Source: Burkholderiaceae bacterium (GTDB lineage: Bacteria; Pseudomonadota; Gammaproteobacteria; Burkholderiales; Burkholderiaceae_C). From it: a stretch of DNA of 64,000 bases. The DNA lies in contig JACKLO010000007.1 in the NCBI GenBank assembly GCA_024235915.1, positions 558,001 through 622,000 of the forward strand, written 5' to 3'. Below are positions 19,701-28,510 of the stretch, one piece after another. The stretch's first letter is position 1, and every line of letters starts with the position of its first letter. Made by a program: the position numbers and the translations under genes. Under the pieces are notes generated by a model. The model ran no database searches and was not told where the DNA came from. It saw only the letters and a list, made by a program, of their open reading frames with translations.

Positions 19701-20572
19701 AAGCGGCTTCAGCCTCCACGATGGACCCGGCACGACGCAGCATGTATGCGCGCCGTCGGCGGGTGAATGCCGTCGCGCTCACGTTGTCGCTGGCGGCCAT
19801 GGCCTTCGGCGTGTTCTGGCTGGTCTGGATCCTGTTCGAGACCGTGCGCATGGGCATCGGCGGTCTGGCGCTGAGCGTGTTCACCGAGATGACGCCTCCG
19901 CCGCAGGCCGAAGGTGGCGGCCTGGCCAACGCCATCTTCGGCTCGCTGGTGATGGTGGCGCTGGCCACCGCTGTCGGTACACCGGTCGGCGTCATGTCCG
20001 GTGTCTATCTGGCCGAGTACGGCCAGGGCCGAACGCTGGCCAATGTCACTCGCTTCATCAACGACATCCTGCTGTCGGCGCCGTCCATCGTCATCGGGCT
20101 GTTCATCTACGCCGTGGTGGTGGCGCCGATGCGGGGCTTCTCGGCCTGGGCAGGTGTGCTGGCGCTGGCGCTGATCGTGATCCCGGTGGTCATCCGCACC
20201 ACAGAAAACATGCTGTTGCTGATCCCGAACTCGTTGCGCGAGGCGGCCTACGCCCTGGGTACGCCGAAGTGGCGCGTGATCCTGACCATCACGCTGAAGG
20301 CGGCCCGTGCCGGCGTCATCACCGGCGTGCTGCTGGCGGTGGCCCGCATCGCCGGCGAGACGGCGCCGCTGCTGTTCACCGCGTTGTCCAACCAGTTCTG
20401 GACCAGCGACCTGGGTGAGCCGATGGCCAGCCTGCCAGTGACGATCTTCAAGTTCGCGATGAGCCCTTACGAGAACTGGCAGAAGCTGGCGTGGACGGGC
20501 GTGTTCCTGATCACCGCCGGCGTGCTGCTGCTCAACATCCTGGCGCGCGTGCTGTTCAAGAAGACGCACTGA
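19697..20572 (+). CDS. pstA: Phosphate ABC transporter permease PstA
   Basis: 291-residue permease with six hydrophobic segments. Seen: the EAA-loop region LREAAYALGTPKWRVILTITL and GVLLAVARIAGETAPLLFTA, typical for PstA, and YENWQKLAWTGVFLITAG near the C-terminus. GTG start overlaps the pstC stop by four bases, implying translational coupling. With PstC it forms the inner-membrane phosphate channel. Confidence 0.94.
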   Translation: MKAASASTMDPARRSMYARRRRVNAVALTLSLAAMAFGVFWLVWILFETVRMGIGGLALSVFTEMTPPPQAEGGGLANAIFGSLVMVALATAVGTPVGVMSGVYLAEYGQGRTLANVTRFINDILLSAPSIVIGLFIYAVVVAPMRGFSAWAGVLALALIVIPVVIRTTENMLLLIPNSLREAAYALGTPKWRVILTITLKAARAGVITGVLLAVARIAGETAPLLFTALSNQFWTSDLGEPMASLPVTIFKFAMSPYENWQKLAWTGVFLITAGVLLLNILARVLFKKTH

Positions 20573-20588
20573 GCGACCCGAAAGACTC

Positions 20589-21380
20589 ATGACCATGGAA
20601 CCCCTGCAGACCCTGGCCGCTGGCGAGACCGCGAAGATCGCGGTGCGTGACCTGAACTTCTATTACGGCAAGTTCCACGCGCTGAAGCACATCAACCTCG
20701 ACATCCCCGACCGCAAGGTCACGGCCTTCATCGGGCCCTCGGGCTGCGGCAAGTCGACACTGCTGCGCAGTTTCAACCGCATGTTCGAGCTCTACCCGGA
20801 GCAGCGAGCCGAGGGACAGATCGTCGTGGACGGCGGCAACGTGCTGGACCGCGGTGTCGATGTCTCGCTGCTGCGCGCACGCATCGGCATGGTGTTCCAG
20901 AAGCCCACGCCTTTTCCGATGTCCATCTACGACAACATCGCGTTTGGCGTGCGCCTTTTCGAGCGCCTGCCGCGGGTGGAGATGGACGAACGTGTGGAGT
21001 GGGCGCTGAAGAAGGCGGCGCTTTGGAACGAGGTCAAGGACAAGCTGGGGCAAAGCGGTGCCGGCCTCTCGGGCGGCCAGCAGCAGCGCCTGTGCATCGC
21101 CCGTGGCATCGCCATCAAGCCCGAGGTGCTGCTGCTGGACGAGCCGTGTTCTGCGCTGGACCCGATCTCCACCGGCAAGATCGAGGAACTGATCACCGAG
21201 CTCAAGAGCGACTACACGGTGCTCATCGTCACCCACAACATGCAGCAGGCGGCACGCTGCTCCGACTACACGGCCTACATGTACCTGGGCGAGATGGTGG
21301 AGTTCGGAGCGACCAGCGATCTGTTCATGAAGCCGAAGAAGCGCGAGACCGAGGACTACATCACCGGGCGGTTTGGCTGA
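20589..21380 (+). CDS. pstB: Phosphate ABC transporter ATP-binding protein PstB
   Basis: 263-residue ABC ATPase. Walker A GPSGCGKST (about residues 54-62), Q-loop MVFQKPTPFPMSIYDNI, signature LSGGQQQRLCIARG, Walker B VLLLDEPCSALDP and the H-loop IVTHNMQQAARCSD. The ending EDYITGRFG is the PstB hallmark. It lies between pstA (16-base gap) and phoU (28-base gap). Confidence 0.96.
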   Translation: MTMEPLQTLAAGETAKIAVRDLNFYYGKFHALKHINLDIPDRKVTAFIGPSGCGKSTLLRSFNRMFELYPEQRAEGQIVVDGGNVLDRGVDVSLLRARIGMVFQKPTPFPMSIYDNIAFGVRLFERLPRVEMDERVEWALKKAALWNEVKDKLGQSGAGLSGGQQQRLCIARGIAIKPEVLLLDEPCSALDPISTGKIEELITELKSDYTVLIVTHNMQQAARCSDYTAYMYLGEMVEFGATSDLFMKPKKRETEDYITGRFG

Positions 21381-21408
21381 GCGGCCAGTCGATCCCAGGA
21401 GGCAAACG

Positions 21409-22116
21409 ATGAGCGACAAACACCTTTCCACGCAGTTCGACAACGAACTCAGCGGCATTTCCAGCCGCGTGCTCGAGATGGGCGGTCTGGTCGAGGCGCA
21501 GGTGGCGCAGGCGGTGCAGGCATTGACGGCCTTTGACGGCGAGATCGCCGCACAGGTGCTGCGCGAGGAAGAGCGCGTCAACCAGATGGAGGTCGAGATC
21601 GACCGCGATCTGTCCACCATCATCGCGCGCCGCCAGCCCACGGCACGGGACCTGCGGCTGTTGATCGCGGTGAGCAAGGCCATCGCCAACCTGGAGCGGG
21701 TCGGTGACGAGGCGGCGCGCATTGCGCGCGCGGTGGACAAGCTGATCGCCTCGGGCCTGCCGTCGCGGCTGCGCCTGCCGGTGGGCGACCTGCGCTTCGA
21801 GTCCGAACTGGCCATCGCGTCGCTGCGTCGTGCGCTCGACGCCTTTGCCCGGCTGGATACGCAGCAGGCGCTGGAGGTCTTGAAGCACGACGACCAGATC
21901 GATGCCGAGTTCGACGGTCTGTTGCGCAAACTGGTGACGTACATGATGGAGGATCCGCGCACGATCTCGTCCAGCATCGACCTCGTCTTCGTGGCCAAGG
22001 CCATCGAACGTGTCGGTGACCACGCCAAGAATTTGGCGGAAGCCGTGATCTACGTGGTCAAGGGCACTGATGTGCGGCATCACACCGTGCAGGCCATCGA
22101 GGACGCGGTCAAATGA
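21409..22116 (+). CDS. phoU: Phosphate regulon accessory protein PhoU
   Basis: 235 residues in two PhoU three-helix bundles, each with the metal-ligating E/DxxxD-type helix (NLERVGDEAARIAR and AIERVGDHAKNLAE). PhoU links the Pst transporter to PhoR and keeps the regulon off when phosphate is plentiful. ATG at 21409 is placed well behind AGGAGG; an earlier in-frame start at 21373 inside the pstB end is rejected. Confidence 0.95.
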   Translation: MSDKHLSTQFDNELSGISSRVLEMGGLVEAQVAQAVQALTAFDGEIAAQVLREEERVNQMEVEIDRDLSTIIARRQPTARDLRLLIAVSKAIANLERVGDEAARIARAVDKLIASGLPSRLRLPVGDLRFESELAIASLRRALDAFARLDTQQALEVLKHDDQIDAEFDGLLRKLVTYMMEDPRTISSSIDLVFVAKAIERVGDHAKNLAEAVIYVVKGTDVRHHTVQAIEDAVK

Positions 22117-22132
22117 GATCCAGGGCTTGAGG

Positions 22133-22849
22133 GTGACGCGCGTCCTGGTGGTTGAAGACGAGCCGGCCATCGCCGAACTGGTGGCGATGAACCTTCGCCA
22201 TGCCGGCTACGAGGTGGCTCTGGCGGCCACGGCCGACGAGGCCCAGGCGGACATCGACCGTGAACTGCCCGACCTGGTGCTGCTGGACTGGATGCTGCCT
22301 GGATCGTCGGGCCTGCAGCTGGCGCAGCGCTGGCGTTCGCAGACGCGGACGCGCGAACTGCCGGTCATCATGCTCACCGCGCGTCATGCGGAGGTGGACA
22401 AGGTGGCGGGTCTCGACGCCGGCGCCGACGACTACCTGACCAAGCCCTTCTCGCCCCAGGAACTGCTGGCCCGCATGCGCGCCGTGCTGCGGCGACGCCT
22501 GCCGGAGGCGCTGGAGGCTGCGTTGGAAAGCGATGGCCTGAAGCTCGACCCCGCCACGCGCCGCGTGACCTACACGGATGCCGCCGGCACCACGGAATTG
22601 CGCCTGGGACCGACGGAGTTCCGTCTGCTGCACGTGTTGATGGCGCACCCTGAGCGGGTACACAGCCGCGCCCAGTTGCTAGATCGGGTCTGGGGCGACC
22701 ATGTCTTCATCGAGGATCGGACCGTTGATGTGCATGTGAAGCGACTGCGCGAGGCGCTGCAGCCCGCCGGGCTTGCGCTGCGGCTCGAGACGGTGCGCGG
22801 GGCCGGCTACCGATTCGTGCCCTTGCCTCAGGCGCCGTCGAGGTCATGA
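22133..22849 (+). CDS. phoB: Phosphate regulon response regulator PhoB
   Basis: 238-residue OmpR-family regulator. Receiver domain: acidic pocket VVEDEP near residues 6-11, phospho-acceptor D52 in LLDWMLPG, conserved Thr in MLTARHAEVDK and Lys in DDYLTKPFSPQEL. Winged-helix DNA-binding domain from about residue 140 (LGPTEFRLLHVLMAHPERV...RTVDVHVKRLREAL). The GTG at 22133 is chosen, giving VTRVLVVEDE; earlier in-frame codons overlap phoU. It should bind the box at 17464-17481 and so autoregulate its own operon. Confidence 0.95.
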   Translation: MTRVLVVEDEPAIAELVAMNLRHAGYEVALAATADEAQADIDRELPDLVLLDWMLPGSSGLQLAQRWRSQTRTRELPVIMLTARHAEVDKVAGLDAGADDYLTKPFSPQELLARMRAVLRRRLPEALEAALESDGLKLDPATRRVTYTDAAGTTELRLGPTEFRLLHVLMAHPERVHSRAQLLDRVWGDHVFIEDRTVDVHVKRLREALQPAGLALRLETVRGAGYRFVPLPQAPSRS

Positions 22850-22907
22850 GTCTGGCAGTCAGGCGCCAGGGGATGGCCGTGGTGCGCGGCGTCTGTTGGG
22901 GTGACCT

Positions 22908-24296
22908 GTGAGTTGGGTTGCCACCCGGGTGCTGGCCGTGCTGGGGGCGGGCGGCATGGGGGCACTGGCTGGCTTCCTGGCCGGCAGCTTTCATGGCCTG
23001 CCCAGGGCAGGTGCCGCTGCCGGCGCCGCCGTCGCGGTGGGGCTGCTGGTCGGCCGCGACGCCTGGCGCGGACGTCGCCTGCTGAAGTGGCTGCGTGGCT
23101 CTCTGGAGGGCAGCGCACCCCGGGACGCCGGCTTCTGGGGTGAAGTGGGCTACCGCATCGAAAAGGGCTTGAAGGCTCGCGAACATCGTGCCGATGCGGA
23201 GCGCGAACGTTTGGCGCAGTTCCTGTCGGCCATGGAGGCGTCGCCCAACGGGGTGCTGCTGATCGATGCCGAGGAGCAGATCGACTGGTGCAATTCCGTT
23301 GCCGCGCTGCACTTCGAGCTTCAGCCGGACCGTGACCGCCGTCAACGGGTGACCAACCTCGTGCGCTCGCCCGCGTTCAAGGCGCACCTGGATGCGGGGC
23401 GGTGGCAGGAGCCGGTGGTCTTCGTCGCGCCGGATGGCCGCACGACGCTGTCGGTGATCGTGCGTCCTTATGGCGATGGGCTCAAGCTCGTGCTGTCGCA
23501 GGACATCACCGAACGCGAACGACACGAGGCCATGCGACGGGACTTCGTCGCCAACGTCTCGCACGAGATCCGTTCGCCGTTGACGGTGCTGGCGGGCTTC
23601 GTGGAGACGATGGCCACGCTGCCACTGGGGGAGGCCGAACGGCAGCGGGTGCTGGCGCTGATGGGGCAGCAGACCGATCGCATGAAGACCCTGGTGGCTG
23701 ACCTGCTGACGCTGGCGCAGCTGGAAGGCAGCCCGCGGCCGCCCCCGGACCGGTGGGTGGCGCTGCCGGCGCTGGTGGAACGGGCGCTGGCCGATGCGCG
23801 TGCGCTGTCCGCCGGGCGGCACCGCATCGACGGGCCGGCCATCGGTGACGTCGCGCTGGCCGGCAGTGAGTCTGAGTTGCTCAGTGCGATCGGGAACCTG
23901 CTGAGCAACGCGGTGCGCTACACGCCCGACGGCGGCCGCATCGGGCTGCAATGGGTTTCACGCCCTGATGGCAGTGGGGCCGTCGAGGTGGTGGACACCG
24001 GCCTGGGCATTGCGCGTGACCACCTGCCGCGGCTGACCGAACGCTTCTACCGTGTCGATGGCAGCCGTTCGCGGGAGACCGGTGGTACGGGGCTGGGGCT
24101 CTCCATCGTGAAGCACGTGATGCAGCGTCATGGCGGTGCCATCGACATTGACAGCACGCCAGGCGCGGGGTCGACCTTTCGGCTCCTGTTTCCCGCTGCG
24201 CGGGTGCGTCGCAACAACCGACAACCGTCGGCCGTTGCGCTGGCCGCCGCGGTGCTGCAGCCCGTCAGCGGGCCGGACGACGCCACAGCACGGTGA
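22908..24296 (+). CDS. phoR: Phosphate regulon sensor histidine kinase PhoR
   Basis: 462 residues. Two N-terminal hydrophobic segments (about 4-24 and 30-48) with almost no periplasmic loop, as in E. coli PhoR, then a PAS domain (about 100-195), HisKA with phospho-acceptor H219 in VANVSHEIRSPLTV, and an HATPase domain with N box (NLLSNAVRYTPDG), G1 DTGLGI and G2 GGTGLGLSIVKHV. The lack of a sensory loop fits sensing through PstB-PhoU. GTG start 58 bases after phoB. The 3' end overlaps the convergent glycosyltransferase gene by 32 bases. Confidence 0.94.
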   Translation: MSWVATRVLAVLGAGGMGALAGFLAGSFHGLPRAGAAAGAAVAVGLLVGRDAWRGRRLLKWLRGSLEGSAPRDAGFWGEVGYRIEKGLKAREHRADAERERLAQFLSAMEASPNGVLLIDAEEQIDWCNSVAALHFELQPDRDRRQRVTNLVRSPAFKAHLDAGRWQEPVVFVAPDGRTTLSVIVRPYGDGLKLVLSQDITERERHEAMRRDFVANVSHEIRSPLTVLAGFVETMATLPLGEAERQRVLALMGQQTDRMKTLVADLLTLAQLEGSPRPPPDRWVALPALVERALADARALSAGRHRIDGPAIGDVALAGSESELLSAIGNLLSNAVRYTPDGGRIGLQWVSRPDGSGAVEVVDTGLGIARDHLPRLTERFYRVDGSRSRETGGTGLGLSIVKHVMQRHGGAIDIDSTPGAGSTFRLLFPAARVRRNNRQPSAVALAAAVLQPVSGPDDATAR

Positions 24297-25932
24297 GTTC
24301 GTCGCGGTCCGTCGGGCGGCGGACGGTGGCCTGCAGCACCCAGCCCTCCGGAGGAGGCGGCGGCAGCGCGTCGCCTGGCTGGTCGCGCAGCACCTGCAGG
24401 CGCCACGAGCATGCGGCCCCTGGTGGCGCCACAACGCGCCATGGGCCATGCACTTCCAGTGCCGCGACCAGCGCCAGGGGCAGGTCCGGCGTGGCCATGC
24501 AATCCACCGGCGCGGCGATGTGAGGCCGCAGCGCCTCCACCCAGGGTGCGGCACTGCGTGCATGGTCGAGCAGGGGCCGCCACAGCGTCATCAGGAGCAG
24601 CCAAACGAGCGCCACGCCGCCCGCCGGCAAGACCATGCTCTTCCAGACCGCCTCACGATGCCGGCCGGTGCGCCAACGCACCAGCCACAGCCAGACGCCA
24701 CTGGCCAGCAGCGCGGGCAGCAGGTCCACGATCTGGAAAGCCGGCACGAAATCCGGTGCCAGCTTGGCGACGTTGGCGGCCGGCTTGGCGGGAACGCCGG
24801 TCATCATCGCCACATAGATGACCCAGACCGCCACGGCGCAGGCGGTGAAGAAGCACATCGACAGCCAGTCGATCGCGGCCGTTGCACTGCGGCGCAGCGT
24901 GGGAAGGGCAAAGGCGGCCAGCACAGCGGCACCGGGCAGGGCCAGCAGCAGGGCGCGGTCGGCGCCGTTCATCGCCAGGTTGGCCGCCATGGCACTGGCC
25001 ATCAGCACCAGCGGCACGGCCACGTGCCGGTGGCCCAGGTGTCGTCGCCAGCGCCACAAGGTCCACAGCACGGCAGGCCAGGCGGGCCACAGGAACCAAA
25101 GCCATTGGCGGCTGATGGTCCAGAGGTCGGTGAGGTTCCATTCGCCCGCGACCCGCCATGCCCAGGTGCCCGCACCGGCGGCCATTGCCACCGACAGCAG
25201 TGTGGCCAGCAGGACCCAGCGCGCGGTGGCGCGCACGTCGACGTAGGCCGACTGCCTGCAGATCAGGACCCCGCCCAGGCCGGTGACGAGGGCGACGGCG
25301 GGTGCGCCGCAGACCGCCAGGGCGGGCCACGCCACCAGGGCGACGGCACGCGCTGCCCGAGGACGCCACGGCGCCGCCGACAACGACCACAGCGCGGCCG
25401 CCACGGCCGTCAACTGGGCCAGTTCCGGGGTCGTCTCGTGACCCATCTGCAACAGGCCCAAGGTCGCCATGAAGGCCAGCAGCGCGGCGTCGGCCATGGC
25501 TCGCGCATAGTCGATCGGATCGGCCTCGCCGCCAAACGCGAAAGCCACCGGCTGGGCGGCTTCCGTCCTGGCGAGATGAAATGCCGCGTACCAGATCAGG
25601 GCCAAGGTGGCGGTCAGCAGCAGGGCGAAGGGCAGACGCGCCGCCACGGGGTCGCCGAGCAGGGGCCCGATCAGCGTGATGCTGATCGCACCCAGCCAAT
25701 GGGGCACCAGCGGGGTCTCCGGTGGCAGCCCGCCGAGCGTCGGTGCAAACCAGCTGGTGCGGCCCTGGGCCATGGCCTCCATCAGCGCATAGGCGATCAG
25801 CTCCGCATTGCGCCAGGGGTCGCGGCCGAACAGGCCTGGCAGCACATAGACCGTGCTCAGCAGCAGCAGCGCCAACCGAGGCAAAGGCACGGCGCCTCGG
25901 CGCGTGACCAGGGCAGGGGTCGGCGTGTTCAC
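24265..25932 (-). CDS. GT-C fold glycosyltransferase (ArnT/PMT-like membrane protein)
   Basis: About 555 residues with ten or more hydrophobic segments and a short soluble C-terminal part. The first extracytoplasmic loop holds GRDPWRNAELIAYALMEAM, where ArnT/PMT enzymes carry their catalytic acidic residue. These enzymes use polyprenyl-phosphate sugars to modify lipid A, proteins or other surface molecules; donor and acceptor cannot be read from sequence. I chose GTG 25932 because the alternative TTG at 25977 lies inside the rpmE2 terminator. Its 3' end overlaps phoR by 32 bases, tail to tail. Possible alternative: a polymer-assembly GT-C protein outside the ArnT clade. Confidence 0.75.
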   Translation of the reverse strand: MNTPTPALVTRRGAVPLPRLALLLLSTVYVLPGLFGRDPWRNAELIAYALMEAMAQGRTSWFAPTLGGLPPETPLVPHWLGAISITLIGPLLGDPVAARLPFALLLTATLALIWYAAFHLARTEAAQPVAFAFGGEADPIDYARAMADAALLAFMATLGLLQMGHETTPELAQLTAVAAALWSLSAAPWRPRAARAVALVAWPALAVCGAPAVALVTGLGGVLICRQSAYVDVRATARWVLLATLLSVAMAAGAGTWAWRVAGEWNLTDLWTISRQWLWFLWPAWPAVLWTLWRWRRHLGHRHVAVPLVLMASAMAANLAMNGADRALLLALPGAAVLAAFALPTLRRSATAAIDWLSMCFFTACAVAVWVIYVAMMTGVPAKPAANVAKLAPDFVPAFQIVDLLPALLASGVWLWLVRWRTGRHREAVWKSMVLPAGGVALVWLLLMTLWRPLLDHARSAAPWVEALRPHIAAPVDCMATPDLPLALVAALEVHGPWRVVAPPGAACSWRLQVLRDQPGDALPPPPPEGWVLQATVRRPTDRDELTVLWRRPAR

Positions 25933-25975
25933 ACGGGGGATGATGTCACGCCGCGTGCGGCCCGCGGGCGGGCGC

Positions 25976-26000
25976 AAAAAAGGCAGCCTCGGCTGCCTTC
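25976..26000 (-). terminator. Intrinsic terminator of rpmE2
   Basis: Perfect 9-bp stem AAGGCAGCC (25980-25988) and GGCTGCCTT (25991-25999) with a two-base loop. On the minus strand it ends in a run of six T (complement of 25976-25981), a textbook terminator 23 bases after the rpmE2 stop. Confidence 0.9.
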
Positions 26001-26022
26001 TTCAGCGAGCGGGCCCGAAGGC

Positions 26023-26283
26023 TCACTTCTTGCCGCTGAGGTGCGCAAACTTGTTGCGGAACTTCTCGACGCGGCCACCCAGGCTGTCCACGCTCTTCTG
26101 CGTGCCCGTGTAGAACGGGTGCGTCTCGCTGGTGGTTTCCAGCTTCATCAGGGGCAGTTCGCGGCCGTCGTCCAGCTTGATCGTCTCCTTGGTCTGCAGG
26201 CAGGAGCGGGTGACGAACTGGAAGCCGTTGGACAGGTCCACGAAGCAGACTTCGCGGTAGTTGGGGTGGATGCCTTCTTTCAT
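26023..26283 (-). CDS. rpmE2: 50S ribosomal protein L31 type B
   Basis: 86 residues, MKEGIHPNYREVCFVDLSNG at the start and THPFYTGTQKSVDSLGGRVEKF near the end. It lacks the CxxC zinc pair of type A L31, so it is the zinc-independent paralogue (ykgM type) whose synthesis in other bacteria rises under zinc limitation. No other L31 is in this window, and no obvious Zur palindrome was found upstream, so it may be the housekeeping copy here. Ends in a strong terminator. Confidence 0.95.
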   Translation of the reverse strand: MKEGIHPNYREVCFVDLSNGFQFVTRSCLQTKETIKLDDGRELPLMKLETTSETHPFYTGTQKSVDSLGGRVEKFRNKFAHLSGKK

Positions 26284-26406
26284 GGGGACCTCGGATGTTG
26301 CCGGGAGCCACGTCGCACCGCGCGACGCACTTGCCGAAGAGGAAAACCTCGAATTATAGCCACGGAACGTGGGGAAAGGATGGCGGTCAGCAACGGGATC
26401 GACCGC

Positions 26407-26428
26407 GGGGACCGTTCACTGCCCCGAC
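26407..26428 (+). repeat. Dispersed repeat copy 1 (GGACCGTTCACTGCCCC type)
   Basis: GGGGACCGTTCACTGCCCCGAC-type element in the rho-rpmE2 gap. GACCGT (26410-26415) also pairs with ACGGTC (26435-26440). Closely similar sequences lie at 26483-26503 and 28527-28546, and an inverted one at 26461-26479. Confidence 0.5.
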
Positions 26429-26460
26429 TCGTCCACGGTCTCGCAGAGCTCGACCGGTTC

Positions 26461-26503
26461 GTCAGGCAGGAAACGGTCCGCAGGGACCGTTTCCTGTCCT
26501 GAC
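26461..26503. terminator. Large hairpin downstream of rho, built from repeat copies 2 and 3
   Basis: Perfect 12-bp stem AGGAAACGGTCC (26468-26479) and GGACCGTTTCCT (26484-26495) with loop GCAG, extended by GTCAGG (26461-26466) pairing with CCTGAC (26498-26503). It abuts the rho stop codon on the minus strand. It has no T run in either direction, so it may be a processing or RNA-stability end rather than a true intrinsic terminator. Each arm resembles the GGACCGT...ACTGCCCC repeat. Confidence 0.6.
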
Positions 26504-27769
26504 TCACCCACCCCGGCGCATCATGTCGAAGAAGTCGAGGTTGGTCTTCGACGCCTTCATCTTCTCGAGGATGAACTCCATCGCCTCGATCTCGTCCATC
26601 GGGTAGAGCAGCTTGCGCAGGATCCAGGTCTTCTGCAGGATCTCCTTGCCCAGCAGCAGTTCCTCGCGGCGGGTGCCACTCTTGTTGAGCTGGATTGACG
26701 GGTAGACCCGCTTCTCGGACATGCGCCGGTCGAGATGGATCTCGCAGTTGCCGGTGCCCTTGAACTCCTCGTAGATGACCTCGTCCATCTTCGAGCCGGT
26801 GTCGATCAGCGCGGTGCCGATGATGGTCAGGCTGCCACCTTCCTCGACGTTGCGCGCGGCACCGAAGAAGCGCTTGGGGCGCTGCAGGGCGTTGGCGTCC
26901 ACACCGCCGGTGAGGACCTTGCCCGACGACGGCAGCACGTTGTTGTAGGCGCGGGCCAGGCGGGTGATGCTGTCCAGCAGGATCACCACGTCCTTCTTCA
27001 GTTCGACCAGGCGCTTGGCGCGCTCGATCACCATCTCGGCCACCTGCACGTGTCGCGCGGCCGGTTCGTCGAAGGTCGAACTGATGACCTCGCCGCGCAC
27101 CGTGCGCTGCATCTCGGTCACTTCCTCGGGGCGCTCGTCGACCAGCAGCACGATCAGGTGCGCGTCCGGGTAGTTGGCCATCAGTGCGTGGGCCAGGTGC
27201 TGCATCATCATCGTCTTGCCGCTCTTGGGCTGGCTCACGAGCAGCGCGCGCTGGCCTTTGCCGATGGGCGCGATGAGGTCGATGATGCGGCAGGTGATGT
27301 TCTCGTCGCTGCTCTTGATGTCGCGCTCGAGCCTGAACTGTTCCTTCGGGAACAGCGGGGTCAGGTTCTCGAACATGATCTTGTGCTTGGACTGCTCGGG
27401 CGACAGGCCATTGACGCGGTCCACCTTCACCAGCGCGAAGTAGCGCTCGCCGTCCTTGGGCACCCGAACCTCGCCCTCGACCATGTCGCCGGTGTGCAGG
27501 TTGAAGCGGCGGATCTGGCTCGGCGACAGGTAGATGTCGTCGGTGCTGGCCATGTAGCTGGCCTCGATGCTGCGCAGGAAGCCGAAGCCGTCGGGCAGCA
27601 CTTCCAGCACGCCGTCGCCGAAGACCTGCTCGCCGGCCTTCGCGCGCTTCTTCATGATCGCGAACATCAGTTCCTGCTTGCGCAGGCGGGCGACGTTCTC
27701 GATCTCCAGTTCCTCGCCCATCTTGATGAGCTCGGAGACGTGCTGGGACTTCAGTTCTGACAGGTGCAT
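26504..27769 (-). CDS. rho: Transcription termination factor Rho
   Basis: 421-residue hexameric RNA helicase. Seen: N-terminal Rho domain MHLSELKSQHVSELIKMGEE, the primary RNA-binding CSD with GFGFLRS (about residues 60-66), Walker A QPKSGKTMMMQ (about 180), Walker B VVILLDSITRLARAYN, the Q-loop TGGVDANALQRPKRFFGAARN, and the C-terminal MDEIEAMEFILEKMKASK. Length equals E. coli Rho (419). It follows trxA on the minus strand with a 226-base leader, as in many beta-proteobacteria. Confidence 0.97.
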   Translation of the reverse strand: MHLSELKSQHVSELIKMGEELEIENVARLRKQELMFAIMKKRAKAGEQVFGDGVLEVLPDGFGFLRSIEASYMASTDDIYLSPSQIRRFNLHTGDMVEGEVRVPKDGERYFALVKVDRVNGLSPEQSKHKIMFENLTPLFPKEQFRLERDIKSSDENITCRIIDLIAPIGKGQRALLVSQPKSGKTMMMQHLAHALMANYPDAHLIVLLVDERPEEVTEMQRTVRGEVISSTFDEPAARHVQVAEMVIERAKRLVELKKDVVILLDSITRLARAYNNVLPSSGKVLTGGVDANALQRPKRFFGAARNVEEGGSLTIIGTALIDTGSKMDEVIYEEFKGTGNCEIHLDRRMSEKRVYPSIQLNKSGTRREELLLGKEILQKTWILRKLLYPMDEIEAMEFILEKMKASKTNLDFFDMMRRGG

Positions 27770-27994
27770 CGGGATGGCCCTCGGGTGGGGCGCCGGTGTT
27801 CGCGCGCCGGACCGACCGACCGCAGCAGTGCGGTTCAGGCAGCCGGGGACGACCCGGGGGAAGTTCTGTGGGGGAGGCCGGCGCGCTTTGCAGTCAGGGC
27901 CGACAGATCGGTGTCGGGGCCTAGTGTCGGTCGCGCGCGCCGGGGTTGCCGCGGTCGGCTCTGGCCCCGGTCAGGGGCTGCCGACCCGCTGGCG

Positions 27995-28000
27995 ATTATA
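27995..28000 (-). promoter_or_regulatory. Consensus TATAAT -10 for rho, overlapping the trxA stop
   Basis: The minus strand reads TATAAT from 28000 to 27995, and the TAA inside it is the trxA stop codon. No clear -35 is present at 17 bases. If used, transcription starts near 27988 and leaves a leader of about 220 bases before rho. In E. coli rho has a long autoregulated leader; the leader here (27770-27990) is rich in CCCC and CGACC runs on the transcript and holds no gene. Confidence 0.5.
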
Positions 28001-28325
28001 GATGCGCGTCGATGAAGGCCGCCAGTTCGGCCTTGGGCTTGGCGCCCACCAGCGAGCGCACGAGCTCGCCGTTCTTCCAGAGTTGCAGCGTCGGGATGCC
28101 GCGAATGCCGTACTGCGCCGGCATTTCCCGGTTCTCGTCGACGTTGAGCTTGGCGATCTGGAGCTTGCCCTCATAGGTCTTGGACAGTTCGTCCAGCACC
28201 GGGGCGATCATCTTGCACGGGCCGCACCACTCGGCCCAGTAGTCGACGAGGACAGGCTTGTCCGACTGCAGCACATCGGCGCCGAAGGTGGCGTCGGTGA
28301 CGTGCTTGATCAATTCACTGCTCAT
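27996..28325 (-). CDS. trxA: Thioredoxin 1
   Basis: 109 residues with the redox motif WCGPCK at C34 and C37 (E. coli C32/C35) and the conserved cis-proline region GIRGIPTLQLWKNGE. Cytoplasmic disulfide reductant. ATG at 28325 lies behind AGGAGA; an upstream in-frame start at 28412 would add 29 residues with no similarity to the family and is rejected. Upstream on the leader an inverted repeat GGCCCGA (28380-28386) and TCGGGCC (28397-28403) is present. Confidence 0.96.
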   Translation of the reverse strand: MSSELIKHVTDATFGADVLQSDKPVLVDYWAEWCGPCKMIAPVLDELSKTYEGKLQIAKLNVDENREMPAQYGIRGIPTLQLWKNGELVRSLVGAKPKAELAAFIDAHL

Positions 28326-28510
28326 GGGGTTCTCCTGGGAAGGCGGCGCTCCGCCCCGACTGCCGCTGCGGCGCCATGTGGCCCGAAGCTTCAGCGTCGG
28401 GCCGCCGGCCACCGCGATGACGCTGCTGGCGAGGCCATCTGCGGGAATTCTGACACAAAGCCCTGTGAGACGACGTCGGTTGTCCGGCGCCGGTGCCGGA
28501 GGCCCGGCCT

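Noticed and set aside
24130..26502. 790-codon plus-strand frame between phoR and rho
   Set aside because: Gln/Arg/His-rich shadow of the glycosyltransferase and rpmE2 genes, which have clear family features and a terminator on the minus strand.
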